Position numbers and translations under genes: made by a program. A DNA stretch of 64,000 nucleotides. Source: Pseudomonas oligotrophica. GTDB lineage: Bacteria; Pseudomonadota; Gammaproteobacteria; Pseudomonadales; Pseudomonadaceae. Shown one piece after another: positions 15,892-25,779 of this stretch. The stretch is from assembly GCF_021726475.1 (NCBI RefSeq), contig NZ_JAKJRU010000006.1, positions 62,001-126,000 of the forward strand. Direction: 5' to 3'. Position 1 is the stretch's first letter, and each line of letters begins with the position of its first letter. The notes beneath the pieces were generated by a model. The model ran no database searches. It was given only the letters and a program-made list of their open reading frames with translations, and was not told the DNA's origin.

Positions 15892-15987
15892 CACCTGCCC
15901 TCCCCTGCAATGAATGCCGGCCGCCACCGAAGCGGCCTGGACAGTGGACCGACGCGCGCGGCGATCGCTCCCCGGCACGCGAAAAAA

Positions 15988-17130
15988 TCAGTCCCCGGCC
16001 AGCCCCACCCGCAGCAGCCGGCCATTGGCCGCATCGGTGAGCAGGTAGACAAAGCCGTCCGGCCCCAGCCGCACGTCGCGGATGCGCTCGCCCAGCGATT
16101 CCAGCAGGCGCTCCTCGTGGACGATGCGCTCGCCGTCGAGCAGCAGGCGGATCAGCGCCTGGCCGGCCAGCGCGCCGATGAACAGGCTGTGCTGCCAGGC
16201 CGGAAAGCGCGCGGCGTCATAGAAGGCCATGCCGCTGATGGCCGGCGACTTCTTCCATACGTGATGCGGAGCGATGGTGCCCTCGACCGCCTCGCCCTCG
16301 GCCTCTGGAATCGGCAGGAAGCTGTAGTTGATGCCGTGGGTCGCCCGCGGCCAGCCATGGTTGCCGCCGGCCACCGGGATGTTGATCTCGTCGCCGCCGC
16401 GCGGGCCATGCTCGTGAGTCCAGAGCCGGCCGCTCCAGGGATTGAGCGCCGCACCCTGCTGGTTGCGATGCCCGTAGGACCAGATTTCCGGTCGCGCGTC
16501 GTCGCGACCGACGAAGGGGTTGTCCTCTGGCACGCGGCCATCCGGGCGGATGCGCACCAGCTTGCCCTGCAGCTTGTCCAGCTGCTGCGCGGCCGGCCGC
16601 TGGTTGTTCTCGCCCAAGGCGATGTAGAGAAAGCCGTCGTGATCGAATACCAGGCGCGAGCCGAAGTGCAGCCCTTCGGACAGCCGCGGCAGCTGGCGGA
16701 AGATCACCTCGAAGCCGTCCAGGCGGCTGGCGTCCTCGCTGAGCCGGCCACGGCCGACACTGGTGCCGGCCATGCCGTCGCGGCCCTGTTCGGCGTAGCT
16801 CAGGTAGACCAGGCGGTCACGGGCGAAGCCGGGCGACAGCGCGACATCCAGCAGGCCACCCTGCCCGCGGGCGAATACCGACGGCACGCCGGCGATCGGC
16901 GCGCCAACCTGGCCGTCCAGCGAGACCAGGCGCAGGCGGCCGGGACGCTCGGTCAGCAGCAACTGCCGGCCGCCGGGCAGGAAGGCCAGCGCCCAGGGAT
17001 GCTCCAGCCCGGCGGCGATCTCGCCGACCTCCACGTCGCCCAGCTCGGAGGGCTGGCGCCGTTCGGCCGCCAGGGCCAGGCCGGCCGACAGCAACCCGGC
17101 GAGACCGAGGCACAACGCGAGACGCAACAT
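15988..17130 (-). CDS. Periplasmic soluble PQQ-dependent aldose sugar dehydrogenase
   Basis: A 380-aa protein with signal peptide 1-21 (ALAA). It is a GSDH / YliI-type six-bladed propeller: HPWALAFLPGGRQLLLTERP, GQGGLLDVALSPGF, HFGSRLVFDHDGFLYIALGE, PEIWSYGHRNQQGAALNP, WTHEHGPRGGDEINI, GNHGWP and a C-terminal IRDVRLGPDGFVYLLTD. The conserved GHRNxQG and HGPRGGDE motifs that bind PQQ and Ca2+ are intact. It likely oxidises aldoses in the periplasm. It lies about 100 bp upstream of gcd on the same strand, so co-regulation is plausible. Confidence 0.93.
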   Translation of the reverse strand: MLRLALCLGLAGLLSAGLALAAERRQPSELGDVEVGEIAAGLEHPWALAFLPGGRQLLLTERPGRLRLVSLDGQVGAPIAGVPSVFARGQGGLLDVALSPGFARDRLVYLSYAEQGRDGMAGTSVGRGRLSEDASRLDGFEVIFRQLPRLSEGLHFGSRLVFDHDGFLYIALGENNQRPAAQQLDKLQGKLVRIRPDGRVPEDNPFVGRDDARPEIWSYGHRNQQGAALNPWSGRLWTHEHGPRGGDEINIPVAGGNHGWPRATHGINYSFLPIPEAEGEAVEGTIAPHHVWKKSPAISGMAFYDAARFPAWQHSLFIGALAGQALIRLLLDGERIVHEERLLESLGERIRDVRLGPDGFVYLLTDAANGRLLRVGLAGD

Positions 17131-17233
17131 GAAACCCTCCTGATGGCGTCAATGCCCAGCCTGCCAGTCAAGCGCATCCGGCCGCCGCGCGCGTCGCGCA
17201 AACGCATCAAAACATGACTGCGCGAACGATCAA

Positions 17234-17262
17234 TGTACAAAAATTAACCAGCCGTGTATAAT
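17234..17262 (+). promoter_or_regulatory. Sigma-70 promoter of the small 17296 gene
   Basis: The -10 is a perfect TATAAT (17257-17262). The -35 is TGTACA (17234-17239), 4/6 match, at 17-bp spacing. Transcription should begin near 17270, about 25 nt before the ATG. Confidence 0.8.
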
Positions 17263-17295
17263 GCGCGGTTTTTCGTACCGACAGAGAGCGAAACC

Positions 17296-17478
17296 ATGGC
17301 GTCCAAAGCTACCGCGTCCAGCCGCAAGTCCGAACCTGCCGTCGAAACCAGCGAATCGCTCGCCGCCCAGATGGCAGCCTTTCTCAAGTCCGGTGGCGAG
17401 ATCCAGCAGATCCCGACCGGTGTCAGCGGCCAGAGCCAGACCCCGTCGCGCCAGATCACCATCAGCCGCAAGCAGTAA
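17296..17478 (+). CDS. Small protein with SutA-like C-terminal pattern (60 aa)
   Basis: ATG at 17296, 34 nt after a perfect TATAAT. The N-terminal half is Lys/Ser/Ala-rich and probably disordered. The centre LAAQMAAFLKSGGEIQQI resembles the conserved stretch of pseudomonad SutA-type small RNA-polymerase-associated proteins (AMEEFLSRGGKV-like). The tail (SRQITISRKQ) is basic. The strong promoter suggests high expression. The SutA relation is from motif memory only, and the acidic N-terminal region of true SutA is missing. A small nucleic-acid- or polymerase-binding role is plausible but unproven. Confidence 0.7.
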   Translation: MASKATASSRKSEPAVETSESLAAQMAAFLKSGGEIQQIPTGVSGQSQTPSRQITISRKQ

Positions 17479-17553
17479 GCGACTCCCACGCCTTCCCCGG
17501 GCGGGCGCCAGGCCCGCCGCCCTCGCCTCCGCCTTCCCGCCCGAGCCTTCCCG

Positions 17554-18279
17554 ATGACCGATGCCATCCGCCTGTCCAAGCTGCTCGCCGAACAGCAGGG
17601 CTGCTCCCGCCGCGAGGCCGAGCTGTATATCGAAGGCGGCTGGGTGCGCGTCGCTGGCCAACTGGTCGAGACGCCATTCCACAAAGTCGAGCCCGGCCAA
17701 CGCATCGAGCTGCTGCCCGGCGCCGTGGCGCAGGAGGTGCCACCGGTAACGCTGCTGCTGCACAAGCCGGCAAACCTCGAATTGCCCACCGCCCCGGCCG
17801 AGCTGTTCGACTGGCTGCAGCAGGCCGGGCACTGGGCCGACGACCCGAGCCGCATCGCCCCGCTCAAGCGCCACCTGCTGCGCCAGCAGGTCGTCCTGCC
17901 GCTGGCCGCCGCGGCCGCCGGGCTGGTGATCCTGACCCAGCAGCGCGAGGTGGTCCGCCGTCTGGGCGACACGCGCAAGCCGCTGGAGGAGGAGTTCGTC
18001 GTCGAGGTCCGCGGCGAGGCCAGCGAGGCAGCCCTGGCCCGGCTCGCCAAGGGGCTCGAGCGCCGCGGCCGGCCGCTGCCGCTGGCCAAGGCCAGCTGGC
18101 AGAGCGAACAGCGCCTGCGCCTGGTACTCAAGAACTCGCGCCCGGGCGACGTGGCGGCGCTATGCGAAGCCGTCGGCCTGACGCTGATCGGCTGCAGGCG
18201 CATCCGCTTCGGCCGCCTGCCGATGGGCAAGCTGCCGGCCGGCCAGTGGCGCCTGCTCGGCGAGCACGAGCGCTTCTGA
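17554..18279 (+). CDS. RsuA/RluF-family pseudouridine-synthase-like protein lacking the catalytic Asp
   Basis: A 241-aa protein. An S4 RNA-binding domain is N-terminal (residues about 5-55: IRLSKLLAEQQGCSRREAEL). The synthase fold follows: TLLLHKPAN at 66, EEEFVVEVRG at 147, and the C-terminal CEAVGLTLIGCRRIRFGRLP. In active members the motif GRLDxxSxGLLLLT carries the catalytic Asp. The aligned stretch here reads LPLAAAAAGLVILT (115-128), with Ala118 at the Asp position. RNA binding may be kept while pseudouridylation should be lost. The gene follows the small 17296 gene by 75 nt. Confidence 0.82.
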   Translation: MTDAIRLSKLLAEQQGCSRREAELYIEGGWVRVAGQLVETPFHKVEPGQRIELLPGAVAQEVPPVTLLLHKPANLELPTAPAELFDWLQQAGHWADDPSRIAPLKRHLLRQQVVLPLAAAAAGLVILTQQREVVRRLGDTRKPLEEEFVVEVRGEASEAALARLAKGLERRGRPLPLAKASWQSEQRLRLVLKNSRPGDVAALCEAVGLTLIGCRRIRFGRLPMGKLPAGQWRLLGEHERF

Positions 18280-18353
18280 CCGCCAACGCGCGACTTGCAC
18301 CGCGCCCGCCGCCGGGCCACGCTGGACTCACCAGCCCGTCCGGTGGATTGCCG

Positions 18354-19121
18354 ATGTCGATGAAGTTCCTGCTGCGCCTGTGCCTTGCCTGGTCGGCGAG
18401 CCTGCCGCTACTCGCTGCCGAGCACATCGACGTCTGGTCGTACCATCTCTCGCCGCCCTTTCATACCGCCGACGGCCAGGGCCTGTCCGCCGCCTTTGTC
18501 GAACTGCTCAACCGCCACCCACTCAATGCCGGGCGTTTTGCCTTCGCCCTGCGCGAGTTGCCGCGCAAGCGCCTCGACCTCCAGCTGCGACGTGGCCAGC
18601 CGGGCGTGGTGCTGTGGGCCTCGCCGCGCTTCTTCGCCGAGGCGGATGCGCCGCAGCGCTGGTCACGGCCGCTGTTGCTCGACCGCCAGGACGTGATCTC
18701 CCTGCGCGAACGGCCGGTGGAGTACCGGGCACCGGCGTCGCTGGCCGGCCTGCGCCTGGGCGGCGTGCTCGGTCATCGCTACCTCGACCTGGAGGGCGAG
18801 ATCGCCGCCGGGCGCATTCGCCGCGAGGACGTCCAGGGCGACCTGCAGAACCTGCACAAGCTGCTCGCCGGGCGCCTGGATATCGCCCTGATGCCGCGCT
18901 CCGCGTGGCTCTACTACAGCCGTCAGGGCGTGGCGGCGCAGACGCTGCACGCCTCCGCGCAGCCGCTCTACTTCATCGAACGACGCCTGCTGTGCAGCGC
19001 CGCGCTGAGCGCCGAGGCCTGCGACTGGCTGCAGCAGCGCGCCGCCGAACTGCCCGGCGAAGCCAGCTGGCACGAGCTGCTCGACCGCCATGGGCTGAAG
19101 CCGATCGGCGTGCAGCACTGA
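18354..19121 (+). CDS. Periplasmic solute-binding protein-like (SBP_bac_3 type)
   Basis: A 255-aa protein. ATG at 18354 directly precedes a signal peptide (residues 1-22, ending LLAA). The mature protein has the substrate-binding fold of family 3: HIDVWSYHLSPPFHTADGQG, FVELLNRH, LAGLRLGGVLGHRYLDLEGE and KLLAGRLDIALMPRSAW. No transport permease or ATPase genes are adjacent. It is therefore probably one of the orphan pseudomonad periplasmic binding proteins with a sensory or unknown role. Ligand not predictable. Confidence 0.82.
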   Translation: MSMKFLLRLCLAWSASLPLLAAEHIDVWSYHLSPPFHTADGQGLSAAFVELLNRHPLNAGRFAFALRELPRKRLDLQLRRGQPGVVLWASPRFFAEADAPQRWSRPLLLDRQDVISLRERPVEYRAPASLAGLRLGGVLGHRYLDLEGEIAAGRIRREDVQGDLQNLHKLLAGRLDIALMPRSAWLYYSRQGVAAQTLHASAQPLYFIERRLLCSAALSAEACDWLQQRAAELPGEASWHELLDRHGLKPIGVQH

Positions 19122-19204
19122 ATGGCCGGGGAACGCAACAGCCCGATGGCGGATCGAAGCCCCCACGCACATACTGACCGGCAGCAACGAACGACGAGAC
19201 TGCG

Positions 19205-19750
19205 ATGAACAAAGCACTGCTGATCGCGATGGCCCTGGCCCTGGGCGGCTGCGCCACGACGTCATGCGACGAACCCTGGAGCGGCGCCAGCTGCCGCGCC
19301 GACCGCCTGCTCTACCAGAACGACCTGCTGCAGGCCAAGATCCTCATCGCCGCCGGCCAGGAGGAAGGCTACGAACTGGCCCACGTCCTGCTCGAGCGCA
19401 GCGCCCCGCAGGACCGGCGCGGCGAGATCGAGTTCTACCAGGCGCTGCTGCTGATCCGCCAGGGACCGGAGCCTTCAGAAGTCCTGCGCCTGCTGGAGAA
19501 GGCCGGCAAGAAGGGCCATCCCCACGCCATCGCGCTGCTCTACAAGATCCACCAGGAGCCCTACCTGATCGAGGCGCGCGACCTCGACAAGGCCGACGCC
19601 TACCGCCAGGCCTATACCGAGCTGGACGTCGCGCAGAGCGGCTATCCGTCCTTCGAGAAGGCGCTGGCGCTGGTCTCCGAACTGGTCGAGCCGCCACCGC
19701 CAAGCGCCAGCTACGCGCCGCGCTGCCCGCACTACTGCCGCCAGGAGTAG
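19205..19750 (+). CDS. Outer-membrane/periplasmic lipoprotein of unknown function
   Basis: A 181-aa protein. Lipoprotein signal with lipobox LGGC (Cys16 lipidated). The mature part is helical. Repeating units such as EEGYELAHVLLERSAPQ and KGHPHAIALLYKIHQEP recall Sel1/TPR-like helical repeats but are too few for a firm call. A Cys-rich C-terminus follows (APRCPHYCRQE). It is preceded by a gap of 83 nt after the binding-protein gene and may share its transcript. Confidence 0.75.
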   Translation: MNKALLIAMALALGGCATTSCDEPWSGASCRADRLLYQNDLLQAKILIAAGQEEGYELAHVLLERSAPQDRRGEIEFYQALLLIRQGPEPSEVLRLLEKAGKKGHPHAIALLYKIHQEPYLIEARDLDKADAYRQAYTELDVAQSGYPSFEKALALVSELVEPPPPSASYAPRCPHYCRQE

Positions 19751-19762
19751 CGCCGGCCGGGC

Positions 19763-19951
19763 TCAGGGCGCCGGCGTCTGCAACAGCCGCGGCGGCTCGC
19801 GGCCTTCGGCCACCGCGCGGGCCTGCTGCTCGTCGTTGTAGGGGCCGCCGACCACGGTGCCGTCCAGTTCCACCACCCAGCACACCGCCCAGGTCGGGCG
19901 CCACGCCTTGGGCACGTCGTCTCCGCTCAGTTGCTTGATCTGCAGGCTCAT
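19763..19951 (-). CDS. Small conserved-looking unknown protein (62 aa)
   Basis: ATG at 19951 with GGAGA upstream is preferred to longer versions. The sequence begins MSLQIKQLSGDDVPKAWRP and contains WAVCWVVELDGTVVGGPY and EQQARAVAEG. It is likely a small alpha/beta protein that stays in the cytoplasm. It converges with the lipoprotein gene at 19205 (12 nt between stops). I do not recognise a family. Confidence 0.6.
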   Translation of the reverse strand: MSLQIKQLSGDDVPKAWRPTWAVCWVVELDGTVVGGPYNDEQQARAVAEGREPPRLLQTPAP

Positions 19952-20102
19952 GGGCATTCTCCGACTGGCGCCGCCGAAAACCGGCGGCCTCAGCATGCAG
20001 ACCGCCGCGCCGCCGGTTTTTCTCGCCTTCGCCGATCAAGCGCATGGCGAACCGGCGGGCCTGCCGGCGCTCTACCGTGAGGTTCGCCAGGGGAGATCGC
20101 GT

Positions 20103-20954
20103 ATGCGCCCATGCCTCGCCCGACTGCTGATCGCCCTGCTGCTGGCCGCGGCCCTGGCCGGCTGCAACCGCATCGGCCTGGCCTACCGCAACCTGGACCT
20201 GCTGATTCCCTGGACGCTGGACGACTACCTGCAGCTCGACGGCGCGCAACGGCGGCAACTGGCGGCGCACCTCGACCAGCACCTGGCCTGGCATTGCCGC
20301 AGCCAGCTGCCCCGCTACGTCGAGCAGCTGGCGCAACTGCGCCGGCAGCTCGACGACGGGCGCCTCGCCGCGCGCGACCTGCAGCCGACCCACGCGCAGC
20401 TCCGGCTGGCGCTGCGGACCCTCGGCGAGCGCATCACGCCCTCGGCGGTGACCCTGCTGCGCGAGCTGGACGACAGCCAGGTCGAGCACCTGCGCGCGGC
20501 CTTCGCCGAGCGCCAGGAGGCCGATGCCGAGCGCTACCTGCAGGCACCGCTGGCGCAGCAGGTGCGCCAGCGTGCCGACCGGGCCAGCGAGCGCCTGGAA
20601 CACTGGTTCGGCCCGCTGGATGCCGCCCAGCGCCAGCGGGTGCTGGCCTGGTCGCACAGCCTCGGCGAGCAGAACCGCCACTGGCTGGACGGCCGCGGCC
20701 AGTGGCAGGCGGCCCTGCTGGCGGCGCTGGCGCAACGCGAGCAGGCGGATTTCCCGGCGCGCCTGGCCGGCCTGCTGCAGGACCGCGAGAGCGCCATGTC
20801 CAGAGAGGTGCGGCAGGCCTCGCGCCAGGCCGAGCAGGCCACCGTCGCCCTGCTCGCCGACCTGCACACCCTGGCGGGCGCCGAGCAGCGCCGCCACCTG
20901 CAGCAGCGCCTGGCCGCCCTGCAGCGCGATCTTTCCGAGCTGCAATGCAGCTGA
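20103..20954 (+). CDS. DUF6279-type lipoprotein
   Basis: A 283-aa protein. ATG at 20103 gives a lipoprotein signal with lipobox LAGC (Cys at about 20). The mature region opens with NRIGLAYRNLDLLIPWTLDD and then is almost entirely long Arg/Gln/Leu helices, likely a coiled bundle (HWLDGRGQWQAALLAALAQR). This pattern, with the YRNLD..IPW..DDYL opening, is that of the gammaproteobacterial DUF6279 lipoproteins. It converges with lhr (7 nt between stops). Role unknown. Confidence 0.85.
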   Translation: MRPCLARLLIALLLAAALAGCNRIGLAYRNLDLLIPWTLDDYLQLDGAQRRQLAAHLDQHLAWHCRSQLPRYVEQLAQLRRQLDDGRLAARDLQPTHAQLRLALRTLGERITPSAVTLLRELDDSQVEHLRAAFAERQEADAERYLQAPLAQQVRQRADRASERLEHWFGPLDAAQRQRVLAWSHSLGEQNRHWLDGRGQWQAALLAALAQREQADFPARLAGLLQDRESAMSREVRQASRQAEQATVALLADLHTLAGAEQRRHLQQRLAALQRDLSELQCS

Positions 20955-20960
20955 GCGGCC

Positions 20961-23900
20961 TCAGCGCCCGATGACCAACCGCTGCCGCACCTCGCGCTGG
21001 GCCTGCTCGTCGAGCTCGGCGAGCAGCTGCACCTTGTCGCCCAGCCGCACGGCCAGGGGCATGCCATCGCGATAGAGGATGCGGTTGCCGGCCAGCGCCG
21101 GCAACCGCGTGCCGGGCAACACGCTGCCCAGCTGGTTGAGCGGATCGACCGCCGAGACCACCAGCAGCTCGCCCGTGGCCGGGCGCTGGCGCGCCTCGCG
21201 CAGCGGGCCAAGCGCTTCGGGCAGGGCGAACTGCTCGCCCGACATGCCGGCGACGAAGCGCCCGCCACGGATCTCGCCGCGCGCTTCCAGGCGGTGATAG
21301 ACGCGCAGCAGCTCGCGCCAGGGGGGCAGCCAGTCGGCCTCGCGCTCGAGCAGGCGCCAGAACACCACGCCATAGCGCCGCAGCAGTACCCGCGCGACCT
21401 GCTCCAGGCGCTCGTCTTCACTCGGCGCTTCGCCGCCGCCGCGCAGCAAGGCCCAGCGGCCGGCGTCGGCCATGCCGCCCATGAAGGCCCCGCCGTGGCG
21501 CCGCCGTGATTCGCGGTTGCGCCGGCTCGCCGGGGCGAGCAGCGCACGCAACCCGGCAAAGCCGTCGGCATTCACCAGGCCAAGGGCGACCAGCTCGCCG
21601 AGGGCGTCCTCCAGCTCGCTGCGCAACAGGTGCGCCTCGTGCTGCAGTTCGTCGAAGAACAGCGCACCATGCCGGGCCAGCGTATCGCGCACCTTGGCCG
21701 CCCGCGGCGAAGGCTCGGCCTCGCCCTCTCCGCTCGACAGCGCCTGCCAGGCACTCAGCGCACGGCGTGGCAGCAGGACGATCGGCGTGCCGCGCACCGG
21801 GCCGGCCGCGGCGCGGGTTCGCCCGGCCAGGCGCGCCCAGACGATGCGCCCGGAGCGGCAGGCCTCGTCCAGCCAGAGCGGGCTGTACTCATCCAGCCGC
21901 GCCGGCAGCAGGTCGCTTTCCCAGGCGCCGGCAGCGGCCTGGAAGCCCTCGAGCTGGTCGAGCACCAGGGCCAGCGCCTCGCGGCCGCGCAGCCGCGTCT
22001 GCGCGCCGAGGTGCTGCCAGTCGATCAGAAAACGCATGAAGGCGGCCGGCTCCACCGGTTCGATCTCGCGGCGCAGGCGCTTGACCGTGTAGCGGTGGAT
22101 ACGCGCCAGCAGGTGCCGCTCGCACCACTCGTCCTGGCTCGCAGCGGGGCTGAAGCGCCCGCGCATGGCGTAGCCCTCGCGCTCCATCGCCAGCAGCGCC
22201 TGGGCCACCTGCGAAGCCGGCAGCGCCAGTGGCCGCGCGATCAGCGCCAGCGGCAGCGGGCCGACGCCGCTGAGCCGGGCGCGCAGCAGCTCGACCCCCG
22301 CAGCGTCCTCGTCATCGGCGCAGGCCGGTACCTCCAGCGCCGGCTCGGCAGGCGCGTTCGGGTACAAGCGACGCAGCAGGGCCAGGCGCTCGCGGGCGAC
22401 CCACAGGCGGCGCCCCTCGGCGACCGCCAGGCAGGTGGCCCGGCCGCCCTGCGCCAGTTCCGCCAGCCAGGCGTGCCAGCCGTCCTGCAGCTCGCTTTCG
22501 GCGAGGCAGCCCAGCCCGACCAGCGCCTCGTGCATCTCGTCGCGGCTGCGCGCCTCGGGCCAGGCCTGTTCGCGTACCGCGGCAATCGCCTCGGCGTCCA
22601 ACGCGCCCATGTCCTCGCTGCCCTGCGGCTCGCTCCAGCGCCGCGCCAGCACCGCCTGGGTGCGTCGCTCTTCCAGCGGCACGTCGTCGAGGAAGGCATA
22701 GGGCCTCGCGCCGAGCACTTCCATCGCCAGCGGCGAGGGCGCCGGCAGGTCGCGGGTCAGCAACTCCACCTCGCCGCCTTCGATGCGCCGCAGCAGGGCC
22801 AGCCAGCCCTCGCTGTCCATCGCCTCGTGCAGGCAGTCGTCGAGGGTCTGGGCGACCAGCGGATGCTCGGGAATCTCACGTTCGCCGACGATGTTCTCCA
22901 GGCAGGCGACCTGGTCGGGGAACACCGTGGCCAGCAGGTCTTCGCTCTTCATCCGCTGCAGTTGCGGCGCCACCCGCCGGCCGCCGCTCATGCGCGGCAG
23001 GGCCAGCGCGGTGACCGCGTTCCAGCGCCAGCGCACGGCGAACAGCGGCGCATCGAGCAGCGCCTGGACCAGCACCTGCTCGGCCGTGGCCGAATGCAGG
23101 TAGCGCCAGACCTCCTCGAGCGGGAAGCTGTGGCTGGTCGACAGCGACAGCACGATGGCGTCCTCTGTCGCGGCCGCCTGCAGCTCGAAGTTGAAGGTGC
23201 GGCAGAACCGTTTGCGCAAGGCCAGGCCCCAGGCGCGGTTGAGGCGGCTGCCGAACGGCGAATGGATGACCAGCTGGGTGCCGCCGGATTCGTCGAAGAA
23301 GCGCTCCATGACCAGCCGTTGCTGGGTCGGCAGCTCGCCGAGCGCAGCGCGTGCGCGCGCCAGGTATTCGACGATCTGCCGTGCGCCGGCCTCGGGCAGG
23401 CCGAGCGACTCGACCAGCCAGGCGAGCGCCACCTGCAGCTCGCCGGCCGCCTGCGCCAGACGTTGCCCGACCTCCTCGCGCAGCCGCGCCACGGCCAGCG
23501 ACAGCGCGTCGCTGCGCCCGGGCGCCTCGCCGATCCAGAACGGGATATTCGGCGGCTGGCCGCGGGCATCCTCCACGCGCACCCGGCCGGACTCGATCTT
23601 GAGGATGCGGTAGGAGGTGTTGCCAAGCTGGAAGATGTCACCGGCCAGGCTTTCGACGGCGAAGTCCTCGTTGACCGTGCCGATGTTCAGCCCCTGGGGT
23701 TCGAGCAGCACCGCGTAGTCGGCGTTGTCGGCGATGGTGCCGCCGGAGGTCAGCGCCGTGGTGCGCCCGCCACGCCGGCCGCGCAGGCTGCGGCTGACGC
23801 TGTCGCGGTGCAGGTAGGCGCCACGCGGCCCGTGGCGGGTGCTGTAGCCCTGGGCGAGCATCTCGAGCAGCGCCTGGTAGTGTCCGACGTCGAGTTCACG

Positions 23901-25229
23901 ATAGGGCCCGGCGCGATGGATCAGCGCGAGCAGCTCGTCCTCGCCCCATTCGGCGCAGGCGACCTCGGCGACGATCTGCTGGGCCAGCACATCCAGCGGC
24001 GCACGGGGAATCTGCAGACGATCCAGCTCGCCGCGGCGCACCGCGTCGAGCAGCGCCGCGCACTCGACCAGGTCGTCGCGCGAGGTGGGAAACAGGCGCC
24101 CCTTCGACACCCCGGCGACCTGGTGCCCGGCGCGGCCGACGCGCTGCAGGAAGGCCGAGATCGAACGCGGCGAACCGAGCTGGCAGACCAGCTCCACCTC
24201 GCCGATGTCGATGCCCAGCTCCAGCGAGGCGGTGGCGACCAGCAGGCGCAGCTCGCCGGCCTTGAGCTGCTGCTCGGCGCGCAAGCGGTGCTCGCGCGCC
24301 ATCGAGCCGTGGTGCGCACCGACCACCGCCTGGCCGAGGCGCTCGGACAGGTGCCGCGCGGTGCGCTCGGCCATGCGCCGGGTGTTGACGAACACCAGCG
24401 TGGTGCGGTGCTCGCGCGCCAGCTCGGCGAGGCGGTCGTAGACGGCTTCCCAGGCCTGATTGCTCATCACCGCCTCGAGCGGCACCGGCGGCACTTCCAG
24501 CGCCAGGTCGCGCGCCCTGCCGTGGCCGATGTCGACGATCTCGCAGCTGCGCCCGGCGCCGACGAGAAAACCGGCCACCGCCTCGACCGGCTTCTGCGTA
24601 GCCGACAGCCCGACCCGCACCAGCGGTCGCGCGCACAGCGCCTCGAGCCGCTCGAGGGTCAGCGCCAGGTGGCTGCCGCGCTTGTTGCCAGCCACCGCGT
24701 GGATCTCGTCGACGATCAGGCTGCGCACGTCCTTGAGCATCTCGCGGCCGGACGCCGAGCCAAGCAGCACGTAGAGCGACTCGGGCGTGGTGACCAGCAC
24801 GTGCGGCAGCCGCCGACGCATCGCCGCGCGCTCGGCCTGCGGGGTGTCGCCGGTGCGCACGGCGGTGCGGATGCCCGGTGCGGGCAGGCCGAGCCGCACC
24901 AGTTCGTCGGCGATGCCAGCCAGCGGCGCCTCGAGATTCAGGTGGATGTCGTTCGACAGCGCCTTGAGCGGCGACACGTAGACGACCCGGGTCTCGTCCG
25001 GCAGCCCGCCGTCGGCGAGGCTCTGCTGCACCAGGGCGTCGAGCGCGGCGAGAAAGGCGGTCAGCGTCTTGCCCGAGCCGGTCGGTGCGGCGACCAGGGT
25101 CGAGCGGCCGGCACGGATCAACGGCCAGGCGCGCGCCTGCGCCGGCGTCGGCTGGCCGAAGGTGCGGGTGAACCAGCCGGCGACCGCGGGGTGGAAGCCG
25201 GCCAGGGCGTCGTGGGTGCTGTCGCTCAT
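20961..25229 (-). CDS. lhr: ATP-dependent helicase Lhr (long form)
   Basis: 1422 aa from ATG 25229 ([20 protein letters not shown]); frame continues upstream but the family starts here. Walker A APTGSGKT at about 48, DEIH box (LIVDEIHAV), SATQKP motif [15 protein letters not shown], and motif [11 protein letters not shown] form the two RecA domains, followed by winged-helix and beta-barrel parts of the Lhr core. A large C-terminal Lhr-CTD extension reaches past residue 1400. Lhr is a 3'-5' ssDNA translocase and DNA/RNA helicase implicated in DNA repair. In many pseudomonads it is encoded with a ligase or nuclease; here it stands alone. Confidence 0.94.
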   Translation of the reverse strand: MSDSTHDALAGFHPAVAGWFTRTFGQPTPAQARAWPLIRAGRSTLVAAPTGSGKTLTAFLAALDALVQQSLADGGLPDETRVVYVSPLKALSNDIHLNLEAPLAGIADELVRLGLPAPGIRTAVRTGDTPQAERAAMRRRLPHVLVTTPESLYVLLGSASGREMLKDVRSLIVDEIHAVAGNKRGSHLALTLERLEALCARPLVRVGLSATQKPVEAVAGFLVGAGRSCEIVDIGHGRARDLALEVPPVPLEAVMSNQAWEAVYDRLAELAREHRTTLVFVNTRRMAERTARHLSERLGQAVVGAHHGSMAREHRLRAEQQLKAGELRLLVATASLELGIDIGEVELVCQLGSPRSISAFLQRVGRAGHQVAGVSKGRLFPTSRDDLVECAALLDAVRRGELDRLQIPRAPLDVLAQQIVAEVACAEWGEDELLALIHRAGPYRELDVGHYQALLEMLAQGYSTRHGPRGAYLHRDSVSRSLRGRRGGRTTALTSGGTIADNADYAVLLEPQGLNIGTVNEDFAVESLAGDIFQLGNTSYRILKIESGRVRVEDARGQPPNIPFWIGEAPGRSDALSLAVARLREEVGQRLAQAAGELQVALAWLVESLGLPEAGARQIVEYLARARAALGELPTQQRLVMERFFDESGGTQLVIHSPFGSRLNRAWGLALRKRFCRTFNFELQAAATEDAIVLSLSTSHSFPLEEVWRYLHSATAEQVLVQALLDAPLFAVRWRWNAVTALALPRMSGGRRVAPQLQRMKSEDLLATVFPDQVACLENIVGEREIPEHPLVAQTLDDCLHEAMDSEGWLALLRRIEGGEVELLTRDLPAPSPLAMEVLGARPYAFLDDVPLEERRTQAVLARRWSEPQGSEDMGALDAEAIAAVREQAWPEARSRDEMHEALVGLGCLAESELQDGWHAWLAELAQGGRATCLAVAEGRRLWVARERLALLRRLYPNAPAEPALEVPACADDEDAAGVELLRARLSGVGPLPLALIARPLALPASQVAQALLAMEREGYAMRGRFSPAASQDEWCERHLLARIHRYTVKRLRREIEPVEPAAFMRFLIDWQHLGAQTRLRGREALALVLDQLEGFQAAAGAWESDLLPARLDEYSPLWLDEACRSGRIVWARLAGRTRAAAGPVRGTPIVLLPRRALSAWQALSSGEGEAEPSPRAAKVRDTLARHGALFFDELQHEAHLLRSELEDALGELVALGLVNADGFAGLRALLAPASRRNRESRRRHGGAFMGGMADAGRWALLRGGGEAPSEDERLEQVARVLLRRYGVVFWRLLEREADWLPPWRELLRVYHRLEARGEIRGGRFVAGMSGEQFALPEALGPLREARQRPATGELLVVSAVDPLNQLGSVLPGTRLPALAGNRILYRDGMPLAVRLGDKVQLLAELDEQAQREVRQRLVIGR

Positions 25230-25342
25230 GCCACGAATATGCTGCCGGCCGCGGCAGTCGACAATCGACAGCCGGTCGCCGGCGGGAAACGGTGGGCGCC
25301 GACACGGGTCTATCGGCCAGTACCCCGACGGAGACCACTGGC

Positions 25343-25654
25343 ATGACCACCACTGCACTGACCCTGGACAACGCCATGAAGATCGCCTCCGAGGCCTTCC
25401 TGCCCTATGGCTGCGTGACCGGGGCCAACCCCGACGACGACAGCTTCGGCCTGACGGTGATGAACGGCGACGGCGAGGAACTGCTGCGCGTACCGCGGAT
25501 CGACCGGCAGCACTATGCCGACCCGCTGCGCATGGCCGAGACGCTCGAGCAACATCGCCGTGAACTGCATCGCAAGGGCTGCGCGCTGGACGACTGGTCG
25601 ATGCCCTTCATCACCGACGACAGCGCCATCCCGGCGATCACGCCAAACTACTGA
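25343..25654 (+). CDS. Small conserved-looking protein, possibly DUF1652-related (103 aa)
   Basis: ATG at 25343, divergent from lhr. It begins [20 protein letters not shown] and continues [20 protein letters not shown], then [20 protein letters not shown] and a Cys/Asp-rich tail. The AFLP..C..N.D.S opening recalls the Pseudomonas DUF1652 family, but the match is weak. No signal peptide. Function unknown. Confidence 0.65.
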   Translation: MTTTALTLDNAMKIASEAFLPYGCVTGANPDDDSFGLTVMNGDGEELLRVPRIDRQHYADPLRMAETLEQHRRELHRKGCALDDWSMPFITDDSAIPAITPNY

Positions 25655-25779
25655 GCGGAGCCGCCGCAGCGGGGCAAGCCAACCTTGGTGCAAGGTGGCG
25701 CGCAGAAACTTTGCGCAGCGCTGCGGGTCGCTATCTGATGCGGCCCGTGCCGCTGCATTCGACAGGCCGAGGGGAAGTC

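Noticed and set aside
12700..17217. A very long open frame on the plus strand antisense to cvfB and the PQQ dehydrogenase genes
   Set aside because: High-GC codon bias keeps antisense frames open. The translated product is His/Gln/Arg/Gly-rich without domains, while the minus strand encodes clear families.
21630..25346. Long plus-strand open frame opposite lhr
   Set aside because: Shadow of the lhr coding strand; low-complexity composition and no ribosome site.
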